Positions 37,401 through 43,564 of a stretch of DNA of 51,596 bases are shown piece after piece. Origin of the DNA: Cytophagales bacterium. Its GTDB lineage: Bacteria; Bacteroidota; Bacteroidia; Cytophagales; Thermoflexibacteraceae. Every line of letters begins with the position of its first letter. The stretch's first letter is position 1. Made by a program: the position numbers and the translations under genes. A model generated the notes under the pieces. It had not been told where the DNA came from, did not search any database, and saw nothing but the letters and a program-made list of their open reading frames with translations. The stretch lies in NCBI GenBank assembly GCA_004294445.1, contig REAZ01000032.1, forward strand, positions 1 to 51,596. The letters run 5' to 3'.

Positions 37401-38484
37401 GTGCATTGAAAATCAAAAGGAAATTCTCATCAACGATTTTGACAAGGAATACAATCTTTATATCAAAAATGGAAAAATAAATACTTCCATCAAAGACCGA
37501 CCGCAATCAGTGATTTACCTACCGCTTATCGTAGAGGAGGAGTGCATAGGCGTAATGACGGTGCAGAGCTACAAGAAAAATGTCTATACTTATGAAAATA
37601 TAAATATCCTCAAAACGCTTTCTACTTTCACTTCTATTGCCATAGACAACTATCGCAACTACACCGAACTTTCCGAAGCCAAAAAAGAAATAGAGAACAA
37701 TAAGCAAAAAACAGAAGACAGTATTCGCTATGCGGAAACTATCCAAAAAGCTATTTTGCCCGATGACCATTTCTTGAAAAACGCATTGGAAGACTATTTT
37801 GTCATTTTTGAGCCGCAAGCGATAGTATCAGGCGATTTCTATTGGTGCAAAAAAGTAGGCAACAAAGTGTTTTTAGCCGTTGTAGATTGCACAGGGCATG
37901 GAGTGCCTGGGGCATTTATGTCCATTATTGGCAGCACTATCCTGAACGATATTGTGATTCAGCAAAAAAATTACGAACCCGCACAGGTGCTGGAAGAACT
38001 GCACTTTGGCATACGAACCGCACTAAGGCAGGAAAATAGAATAAATGATGATGGCATGGATATTTGCTTTTGCGTGTTGGAAAGACAAAAAGCAGAAGGC
38101 GATAACAAAGACTATAGTGCTAACTTGACATTTGCAGGGGCAAAAAGACCGCTTTATTATGTGATAGACGGCAAATTAGAAACACTTAGTGCCAACAAAC
38201 GCTCCATTGGCGGCGGCAGAAATGTATTACAAAGTCCGTTCACACAGCAGACCATCACGCTGCCAAAAGGAGCAATGATTTACCTTGCTACTGACGGGTA
38301 TGCAGACCAAAATAACCCCGAAAAAGAAAAAATAGGCTCACAAAACCTCAAGCAATGGCTACAAGAGATATCGCATGAGCCTGTAGGTGTCCAAGATATC
38401 AAAATGCTCACGCACTTAGTCAATCACATGGCAGACAAAACACTTCAAAGAGATGACATCACACTCATTGGGGTAAGGATTTAG
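34444..38484 (+). CDS. Large sensor: two propellers, Y_Y_Y, coiled coil, GAF and SpoIIE phosphatase
   Basis: A 1346-residue membrane sensor. Residues 1-19 are a signal peptide. About 14 Reg_prop blades (20-715; each with a core like GxLWVGTxxGLNRYD) probably form two 7-bladed propellers in the periplasm, then a Y_Y_Y domain (about 729-796, ending LPNGKYKFKVRASNNDGVWSE) and one transmembrane helix (about 810-830). Inside the cell: coiled coil (835-910), GAF domain (about 912-1073) and a PP2C-type SpoIIE phosphatase (about 1100-1346) with SGDFYW, DCTGHGVPGAFMS, ATDGYADQ and RDDITLI metal-site motifs. There is no histidine kinase or receiver, so output should be dephosphorylation, probably of an anti-sigma-antagonist or similar protein, none of which is nearby. 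Its end overlaps the Nudix gene by 20 bases. Confidence 0.92.
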   Translation: MRYLFSFFFLWLLSSALFGQNIELDFARLSVENGLSNNNTTCTFQDSRGFIWIGTQDGLNRYNGYEFTHFKHNPKDKKSISNNIILAIHEDKFGNLWVGTQDGLNRYDRKSGSFSSYKHHKDSAKSIRNNKVYAILEDKNGYLWVGTEEGVSRMDRERKDFTHFRFPSYYDAESNATAKTILEDKAGNILVGTYGAGLLIKANDKKDFIPMPAYADSLKQEFIQHIFQDSKGNYWIGTLKGIRKIDTKNQLLGFSPYQSSANDREFNQILSIGEDKQGRIWAGTSGGGLLLMNPSDPMRFKVFKNDFKKPHSISRDLINQIFIDKTGTVWIATDGGGLSVYDEGRDKFEHFSYEIGNANALTNNIVTSFYEDAKGVLWVGTGGGGLNKILNNNKPSEKKIFTSFKNNPLDKNSISDNYITCIAPSKSGGLWVGTSNGLNYLDTQKNTFKVFRRDITTKEESLEDDHIISLFEDENEVLWIGTYDGGLNKFDTHKKTFKAYRNIAEFAEYTLSDNMVQVITQDRDGFLWIGTGGGGLNRFDKKTEKFIVFKNKLEDSLSLAHNSIKSIYEDSKGTIWVGTHGGLDKFDKVNGTFQNFDRKNGLPSNTIHGILEDKKGYLWLSTNAGLAHFWIDKNIFYVYDLYDNLQSDQFNTGAAMKSKNDGKLYFGGNRGFNAFYPDSVENNTQKPAVYITDFQIIGKNTKKNRHINIEDLLGKESKRQSIVLTHEENTFTIDFVALNYRHSEKNEYQWQLEGYDKDWTKPSKQRSVTYTNLPNGKYKFKVRASNNDGVWSEQSAELLIEVQKAIWDTVWFRLLIALLFIGVIYGFYKVRVYQVEKQNKRLEKQVQERTVEISAQKDEIMKIYSELQGKQEEVLAQQQEIVAKNDFLEKANGEISAQRNRVEKSFADIQIISEIGQKITTISHHDFVIETVFDKINTLVDVDMFRIGILDKETKKIVFQGFSGKERISTYYHDFSTREGQHLSLWCIENQKEILINDFDKEYNLYIKNGKINTSIKDRPQSVIYLPLIVEEECIGVMTVQSYKKNVYTYENINILKTLSTFTSIAIDNYRNYTELSEAKKEIENNKQKTEDSIRYAETIQKAILPDDHFLKNALEDYFVIFEPQAIVSGDFYWCKKVGNKVFLAVVDCTGHGVPGAFMSIIGSTILNDIVIQQKNYEPAQVLEELHFGIRTALRQENRINDDGMDICFCVLERQKAEGDNKDYSANLTFAGAKRPLYYVIDGKLETLSANKRSIGGGRNVLQSPFTQQTITLPKGAMIYLATDGYADQNNPEKEKIGSQNLKQWLQEISHEPVGVQDIKMLTHLVNHMADKTLQRDDITLIGVRI

Positions 38485-39025
38485 TATAAACAGCATACTT
38501 CAGAATCCCTGCGATGCTGATGGCATCTGTAATCTGCCCACGCATCACCATCATTACCGCTTCCTCAAAAGGCAATTTTTTGATGTGTAATTGTTCCGTT
38601 TCCTCAAATTCTGTTTCTCCCGCCTCAAGGTATTCAGCCACAAAAACATAGCCTACCTCGTCAGTTACAGAGTTAGAAGTATGAATCTTCATGATTTCAG
38701 TCCATTTGAGAGCTGTAAATCCTGTTTCCTCTTTGAGTTCGCGCTTGGCAGATTCGAGCATATCTACCCCTATTTTGCCGCCGCCCATAGGTATTTCCCA
38801 AGAATATTCATTAAGCGAGTAGCGATACTGCCCAATGAGATAGGTATTCCCTTCGCTATCAATTGGGATAATGCCAATCGCTATATTTTTGAAACTCACT
38901 ACCCCATAAATGCCCTTTCCACCTGTAGGGTTAATAATTTGGTCTTCCCTTACGCTAATCCACGCATTATCATATACTTGGCGTGTTGAAAGTGTAGTCC
39001 AAGGGTTTTTCTCTGATTCAGTCAT
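38465..39025 (-). CDS. Nudix hydrolase (ADP-ribose pyrophosphatase-like)
   Basis: A 186-residue hydrolase of nucleoside-diphosphate derivatives. The Nudix box spans about 82-103: GGKIGVDMLESAKRELKEETGF, with the metal-binding REL and EE residues intact at 95-100. The first glutamate of the consensus (Gx5E) is replaced by valine, which occurs in some subfamilies. The N-terminal part (SVREDQIINPTGGKGIYGVV) and QYRYSLNEYSWEIPMGGG resemble the ADP-ribose/NudF group. Substrate unproven. It is convergent with the sensor gene, overlapping its last 20 bases. Confidence 0.87.
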   Translation of the reverse strand: MTESEKNPWTTLSTRQVYDNAWISVREDQIINPTGGKGIYGVVSFKNIAIGIIPIDSEGNTYLIGQYRYSLNEYSWEIPMGGGKIGVDMLESAKRELKEETGFTALKWTEIMKIHTSNSVTDEVGYVFVAEYLEAGETEFEETEQLHIKKLPFEEAVMMVMRGQITDAISIAGILKYAVYTKSLPQ

Positions 39026-39341
39026 TTTTTTTATAGATTATGGTAAGTAGTATTTAATTAGTTTATACTTTTTTATGGTAAATAATTTATAATGTGTGAT
39101 TTAAAGCAAATTAGAACTACTATTTACTTATATAAAAGGAATTATAATTTTGACACTGCACAAAGTTCAAACTTTTTACTTTTTTATCCTAATTTTCTTT
39201 GAATAGAGTGCCTTGGCTGCTAAACACTACGAAAATACGAAGCTAATTTACGCCTTTTCTTAAAATAGTTATGTATTTTTGCAGAGAGAGTAATTCTCTG
39301 ATAAGGGTAATACAAAAAACAAAACAATCGCTTAAGTTAAA
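39026..39341. other. 316-base intergenic region
   Basis: A+T-rich and without a credible gene. It contains a TATTTTTG -7 box at 39274-39281 on the plus strand, immediately followed by a small perfect hairpin, CAGAGA (39282-39287) with TCTCTG (39295-39300) and a 7-base loop, which would sit at the start of the transcript of the downstream gene. No -33 element is clear. The left part, upstream of the Nudix gene on the minus strand, shows no recognisable promoter. Confidence 0.4.
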
Positions 39342-39806
39342 ATGAATGATTTATTTTTCTCATTTACCAATGTTTTGCGTTTTTTGTTTGGCATATCTTC
39401 TGCTGCGTTAGGGCTTTTTTTCATAGCTTCGGGGACTATGGTGATGCTCAAGGAGGAACTTAGTACAGGGTTGCTCATTTCTTTGCTCTTTGGCGTTTTC
39501 CCACTCTCTATTGGTTCTTGGTTTTTATTTTGGACTTTCAAAGAGGCACAAAATAATAGAGAGAAAAGTTTGGCAAAAAAAGTAATAGGGATAGCAATAG
39601 CCCAAGGCGGGAAAGTTACGCCTGTGGAGGTCGCTTTGCTATCGGACTGTGCAATAGATGAAGCCAAAAAGGAGTTAGATTTACTTTACGGGCAAGGCTT
39701 GTTCGACCTTCAGCTTAGTCAGGAGGGCATCACAGTATATCATTACAAAGAGATGCTAAGTACGGAAAGCAAAAACAATGCACAAGACATTATCACAAAT
39801 GTCTAA
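39342..39806 (+). CDS. Small membrane protein with C-terminal helical (winged-helix-like) domain
   Basis: A 154-residue protein with two transmembrane helices (about 12-34 and 42-66) and a cytoplasmic C-terminal part of 80 residues. That part (IAIAQGGKVTPVEVALLSDCAIDEAKKELDLLYGQGLFDLQL) has the helix-turn-helix rhythm of winged-helix domains that read substitution of one helix after another, as in some small Bacteroidota proteins, but no family name can be given. It appears to be alone, between a -7 box with a leader hairpin and the alkylation-repair operon. Function unknown. Confidence 0.7.
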   Translation: MNDLFFSFTNVLRFLFGISSAALGLFFIASGTMVMLKEELSTGLLISLLFGVFPLSIGSWFLFWTFKEAQNNREKSLAKKVIGIAIAQGGKVTPVEVALLSDCAIDEAKKELDLLYGQGLFDLQLSQEGITVYHYKEMLSTESKNNAQDIITNV

Positions 39807-39948
39807 GAAAAATAGTGCATAATCTTTGATTGATTTGTTCCCTTGCGTTTTGAAATCGTCATTGCAAAACTAAGAAAACAGCGATAGCACACTTTTTTAT
39901 GAAAGCAAACATAGCAAGTTTCGGGTTTTACAGTAGCAAAACTTCAAG

Positions 39949-39956
39949 TAACTTTG
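39949..39956 (+). promoter_or_regulatory. -7 box for the alkylation-repair operon
   Basis: TAACTTTG fits TAnnTTTG and lies 21 bases before the ATG at 39978. It argues against the TTG at 39954 as start. The upstream -33 element is weak (TTTA at 39927). An Ada-type activator site was looked for but could not be defined by eye. Confidence 0.45.
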
Positions 39957-39977
39957 TCCTATCAAATTCGAGATACA

Positions 39978-40826
39978 ATGGATACACAAGCAGACATAGA
40001 TTACGATAGAGTTGCAGAGGCAATTGATTACATTAAAGAAAATTTTAGGCAACAGCCTAATCTTGATGATGTAGCAGACCAAATTCATTTAAGTCCTTTT
40101 CATTTTCAGCGTCTTTTTACTGAATGGGCGGGAGTAAGTCCTAAAAAATTTTTGCAGTACATCAGCATCGAACACGCTAAACGAGTGTTGAAAGATAAAC
40201 AAGCTACCCTCTTTGATGCTGCCTACGAAACAGGGCTATCTGGTACGGGACGTTTGCACGATTTATTTGTTAAAATAGAAGGAATGACTCCTGGGGAGTT
40301 TAAAAATGGAGGAGAAAACCTAACTATTTGCTACAGTTACGCAAAAAGTCCCTTCGGAAACGTTATTATTGCTTCTACTTCAAAAGGCATTTGCTACATG
40401 ACTTTTTTTAGTAATGAGTCATCTGCCCTGCTTGCCCTCCGTCAATATTTCCCTAATGCTCTCCTCAAACAAGGCATTGATGAGATGCAACAAAACGCAC
40501 TTCGTATTTTTTCTTATGACTGGAGCAAACTTCCTCTGATAAAACTGCACATCAAAGGCACAGATTTTCAGCTAAAAGTATGGGAAATGCTTTTGAAAAT
40601 ACCTATAGGACACCTTTCCACATACGGCAATATTGCAGAAGAAATTAGCAATCCCAATGCTGCGAGGGCGGTAGGTACTGCTATTGGCAGCAATCCCGTA
40701 GCTTTCCTAATTCCGTGCCACCGTGTAATTCAGGCAAGCGGCGTATTAGGCGGTTATATGTGGGGGACAACGAGAAAAGCAGCTATCATTGGCTGGGAGG
40801 CAGCAAAAGTAAGTTCTTCCGATTAA
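39978..40826 (+). CDS. AraC-type HTH fused to O6-methylguanine methyltransferase
   Basis: A 282-residue two-domain protein: AraC-family DNA-binding domain (about 12-110: LDDVADQIHLSPFHFQRLFTEWAGVSP ... GLSGTGRLHDLFVKIEGMTPGEF) and a suicide alkyltransferase domain (about 115-275) with the active site PCHRV, Cys247, and the arginine-finger segment NAARAVGTAIGSNP. It repairs O6-alkylguanine by taking the alkyl group. It resembles Ada but lacks the N-terminal zinc domain that senses methylphosphotriesters, so the mode of activation is unclear. An AlkB-like gene follows 12 bases later. Together they form an alkylation-repair operon. Its regulatory role is inferred from the AraC domain. Confidence 0.92.
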   Translation: MDTQADIDYDRVAEAIDYIKENFRQQPNLDDVADQIHLSPFHFQRLFTEWAGVSPKKFLQYISIEHAKRVLKDKQATLFDAAYETGLSGTGRLHDLFVKIEGMTPGEFKNGGENLTICYSYAKSPFGNVIIASTSKGICYMTFFSNESSALLALRQYFPNALLKQGIDEMQQNALRIFSYDWSKLPLIKLHIKGTDFQLKVWEMLLKIPIGHLSTYGNIAEEISNPNAARAVGTAIGSNPVAFLIPCHRVIQASGVLGGYMWGTTRKAAIIGWEAAKVSSSD

Positions 40827-40838
40827 AATAATACTAAA

Positions 40839-41441
40839 ATGGAACTATTTGATACACAAGCTCCCATACATTTGCTACCAAATGATGGTATTGCAACTTA
40901 TTACGGACAAATATTGGAGCAGCAAGAATCGCAATATTACCTCCATAAATTAGTGGAAAATATTGATTGGAAAAATGATGAAGCTATCATTTTTGGAAGG
41001 CATATTATTACAAAGCGAAAAGTAGCTTGGTATGGAGATATAAATTATGCCTATACTTATTCTAATACTACAAAACAAGCTTTGGCTTGGACAAAAGAAT
41101 TGCTGATACTAAAAGCAATGGTAGAAGAAATTACAGAAACAAAATTCAATTCGTGCTTGTTGAATTTGTATCATAACGGGGACGAAGGCATGGCTTGGCA
41201 TAGTGATGATGAAAAAACATTGGAAAAAAATTCTGCTATTGCCTCGCTGAGTTTGGGTGCGGAGCGAAAGTTTTTATTCAAACACAAGCAAACCAAAGAA
41301 ACAATCTCGATTTTACTGGAAAATGGCAGCCTGCTACTCATGAAGGGCGAAACACAGACAAATTGGCTGCACCAACTGCCAAAAATGAAAAAAGTAATAA
41401 TGCCAAGAGTAAATCTGACTTTTAGAATGATGGTAGGATAA
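40839..41441 (+). CDS. AlkB-like 2-oxoglutarate/Fe(II) dioxygenase
   Basis: Probably removes 1-methyladenine and 3-methylcytosine from DNA or RNA by oxidative dealkylation. The iron ligands are complete: HSD (His121, Asp123) and His178 in NWLHQLP; the 2-oxoglutarate-binding pair follows in PRVNLTFR (Arg190, Arg196), the RxNxTFR signature of the family. Length 200 suits AlkB/ALKBH2-like proteins. It starts 12 bases after the AraC-Ogt gene, in the same operon, and shares a bidirectional terminator with the convergent helicase. Confidence 0.93.
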   Translation: MELFDTQAPIHLLPNDGIATYYGQILEQQESQYYLHKLVENIDWKNDEAIIFGRHIITKRKVAWYGDINYAYTYSNTTKQALAWTKELLILKAMVEEITETKFNSCLLNLYHNGDEGMAWHSDDEKTLEKNSAIASLSLGAERKFLFKHKQTKETISILLENGSLLLMKGETQTNWLHQLPKMKKVIMPRVNLTFRMMVG

Positions 41442-41455
41442 AAATAAACGATAAG

Positions 41456-41500
41456 ATAAAAAAAAGAGGCTACCCAAAAGTTTGGATAGCCTCTTCTTTT
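41456..41500. terminator. Bidirectional terminator between alkB-like gene and helicase
   Basis: GAGGCTA (41466-41472) pairs with TAGCCTC (41487-41493), with further CCAAA/TTTGG pairing and a 2-base loop. A/T runs flank both sides; the minus-strand side has a long T-run. It serves the two convergent genes. Confidence 0.88.
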
Positions 41501-41507
41501 GCCATTG

Positions 41508-43094
41508 TTATCTTGCAATTTCTAAATTGACTCGTTTCCCTTTGATGGTGTTTTTGTCCATAATCCTAATCACCCTGCGGACTTCGTTGTCAGGAATTTC
41601 TACGTAAGAGAATTTTTCTAAAACCTCTATTTCTCCTATCATTCTTCCTTTCAAACCTGTTTCGCCTGCGATTGCACCCAAAATGTCGCCTTTGCTCACT
41701 CTTTGTTGCTTACCAATGCTGATGAAAAGTCTTGTCATCTTCGTATTGGCAAATCGAGGCTCATCGCCACCGATAAAGCCTGTTTCCAGCTCATCTAATT
41801 GGCGCATCTCTCCCAAATTCATGCGTACTAAGGCTGCTGCAATGTCCGTAATCTCCATTCCCTCTTTTGCTAATTGGGAAACTACTTCAGTATATTTTTC
41901 CAAATTGCCTTTTTCTATTTCTTCTTTTAACCTACCTGCAAAACGTTGGCGGCGCACCGTATTAATTTCTTTTTCTGTTGGTACTTTGCCTCGCTCTATC
42001 GTAGATTTTGTATAGCGTTCTATTTCTTTCAACTTGCTCATTTCGCGCGAAGTAACAAAAGAAAATGACATACCGCTTTTGCCTGCTCTGCCCGTCCTGC
42101 CGATTCTATGCACATAATACTCTGTATCCATCGGAATATCAAAATTGAATACCGCATCTACATTGCTCACGTCAATCCCTCTTGCAGCTACGTCAGTCGC
42201 TACCAAGATATTAACGGCACTGCTTCTGAATTTAGCCATTACGTTAGTTCTCTGGGACTGTTTCAAATCGCCATGAATACCCTCTGCTTCCAAGCCGCTA
42301 AGTTGTAGCTGCGATACCAAATCATCTACCTGTCTTTTTGTGTTACAAAATACAAGCATCAATTTGAGGTCATGCAGTTCTATGAGGCGAGCCATTACCT
42401 CTATTTTTTGATTACCTTTTACGGTAAAATAGTATTGGGCAATAGAATTAGCTGTTACTTCATTTTTAGCAATTTTGACATGAAAAGGGTCTTTTAGATA
42501 CTTTTTTGTCATTGCCAATATAGGTGTGGACATGGTGGCAGAAAAAAGCAAAGTTTGTCTTTCTTCTGGCATTTGGTCAAAAATTTCTGCAATATCTTCT
42601 GCAAAGCCCATGTTAAGCATTTCGTCTGCCTCGTCAAGAACTGTAGTGTTGATGTGGTCTGTGTTAAATGACCTTCTGCCCAAGTGATCCATCAAACGCC
42701 CAGGTGTAGCTACTATCACTTGCGCTCCGCGGCGAAGTTCTTTGAGTTGGCGTTCCATAGAATCGCCACCAAATACGGCTACTATGTTTAATCCTCTGAT
42801 ATTTTTAGAGAATTTCTTCAACTCTTCTGCTACTTGAACGGCAAGTTCTCTGGTTGGGCAAAGCACGATGGCTTGTGGTTGTTTTAGGCTTGGGTTAATC
42901 TTTTCGAGAAGTGGCAAGCCGTAAGCTGCCGTTTTTCCTGTTCCTGTCTGTGCCTGACCGAGAATATCTCTGCCTGAAATAGCCGCAGGAATAGACTGTG
43001 ATTGGATAGGTGTAGCAGTTACAAAGCCCATTTCGGCTACTGCTGACATGATTTCTTCTGACAAACCAAGTTCGCCAAATGATAAATTTTCCAT
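41508..43094 (-). CDS. DEAD-box RNA helicase with DbpA-type RNA-binding domain
   Basis: An ATP-dependent RNA helicase of 528 residues. The core has AQTGTGKTAA (Walker A), PTRELA, the DEAD motif in VLDEADEMLNMGF, SAT in LFSATM, and HRIGRTGRAGKSG. The C-terminal 75 residues form a DbpA-like RNA-recognition domain (FISIGKQQRVSKGDILGAIAGETGLKG ... MDKNTIKGKRVNLEIA), the pattern of CsdA/DeaD. Such helicases act in ribosome assembly and cold adaptation. A long hairpin-rich leader and a promoter lie upstream, suggesting regulation at the RNA level (inferred). It may correspond to csdA/deaD, but the symbol is left open. Confidence 0.93.
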   Translation of the reverse strand: MENLSFGELGLSEEIMSAVAEMGFVTATPIQSQSIPAAISGRDILGQAQTGTGKTAAYGLPLLEKINPSLKQPQAIVLCPTRELAVQVAEELKKFSKNIRGLNIVAVFGGDSMERQLKELRRGAQVIVATPGRLMDHLGRRSFNTDHINTTVLDEADEMLNMGFAEDIAEIFDQMPEERQTLLFSATMSTPILAMTKKYLKDPFHVKIAKNEVTANSIAQYYFTVKGNQKIEVMARLIELHDLKLMLVFCNTKRQVDDLVSQLQLSGLEAEGIHGDLKQSQRTNVMAKFRSSAVNILVATDVAARGIDVSNVDAVFNFDIPMDTEYYVHRIGRTGRAGKSGMSFSFVTSREMSKLKEIERYTKSTIERGKVPTEKEINTVRRQRFAGRLKEEIEKGNLEKYTEVVSQLAKEGMEITDIAAALVRMNLGEMRQLDELETGFIGGDEPRFANTKMTRLFISIGKQQRVSKGDILGAIAGETGLKGRMIGEIEVLEKFSYVEIPDNEVRRVIRIMDKNTIKGKRVNLEIAR

Positions 43095-43410
43095 GAAAAT
43101 CTTTTTAGTTAAAAAATTTGATTAACAAACATTTATACCATTTCAAGTCCAAAGTTTCATGGAAACACAAAGAAACACAGTTGAGTTTTTTTTACGAAAA
43201 AACTCAGTCAAGAAACTACAAACTCGAAACAGTAAAGCAAATTAGTGAAGGACGAATCTCGGAGATAATATCGTGAACACTTCTACCGAGCCAAATGGTA
43301 TGAGTTGCTGAAACATCAGCAGACCAAAGTGAGGAAATATTATCATTGAAACCTAAAAGAACAATTTTTTTATTTAATTTCAAAAGAATCTAACAATCAA
43401 TTCAATTTGC
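43095..43410 (-). ncRNA. Structured 5' leader of the DEAD-box helicase gene
   Basis: From the predicted transcript start (about 43410) to the ATG is about 315 bases with no good ORF. Inverted repeats: TGAGTTTTTT/AAAAAACTCA (43182-43206; 10 bp), CTCGG/CCGAG (43258-43290), and TGCTGA/TCAGCA with a 4-base loop (43306-43321). The length and structure resemble leaders of cold-inducible helicase and cold-shock genes, which act as thermosensors; that role here is an inference. Confidence 0.5.
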
Positions 43411-43415
43411 GAGTG

Positions 43416-43446
43416 CAAAGGTCTGAATATAAATTGATAAAACAAA
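43416..43446 (-). promoter_or_regulatory. Promoter for the DEAD-box helicase gene
   Basis: On the minus strand: TTTG (43443-43446), 19-base spacer, GACCTTTG (43416-43423), one mismatch to TAnnTTTG. The spacing is ideal, and it places the transcript start about 315 bases upstream of the start codon. Confidence 0.6.
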
Positions 43447-43477
43447 TTATAATGCAAATTATTTTTTAGTCTTAGTA

Positions 43478-43509
43478 TTTGGAACGTTCCTTGTTTTGAT
43501 TTACCTTTG
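43478..43509 (+). promoter_or_regulatory. Promoter for the propeller-OmpA gene, with palindromic spacer
   Basis: TTTG (43478-43481), 20-base spacer, TACCTTTG (43502-43509), a perfect Bacteroidota promoter with start near 43516, about 50 bases before the ATG. The spacer begins with the perfect palindrome GGAACGTTCC (43481-43490), a possible operator. It is divergent from the helicase promoter about 30 bases away. Confidence 0.7.
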
Positions 43510-43564
43510 TTTGGGCTGCAAAATAATTAGTTTTCAGAATCACCCAACTCAAACATCATCATAT

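Noticed and set aside
38465..39025. Nudix box judged broken because Gx5E reads Gx5V
   Set aside because: The metal-binding RE..EE residues are intact; the change is probably a subfamily feature.
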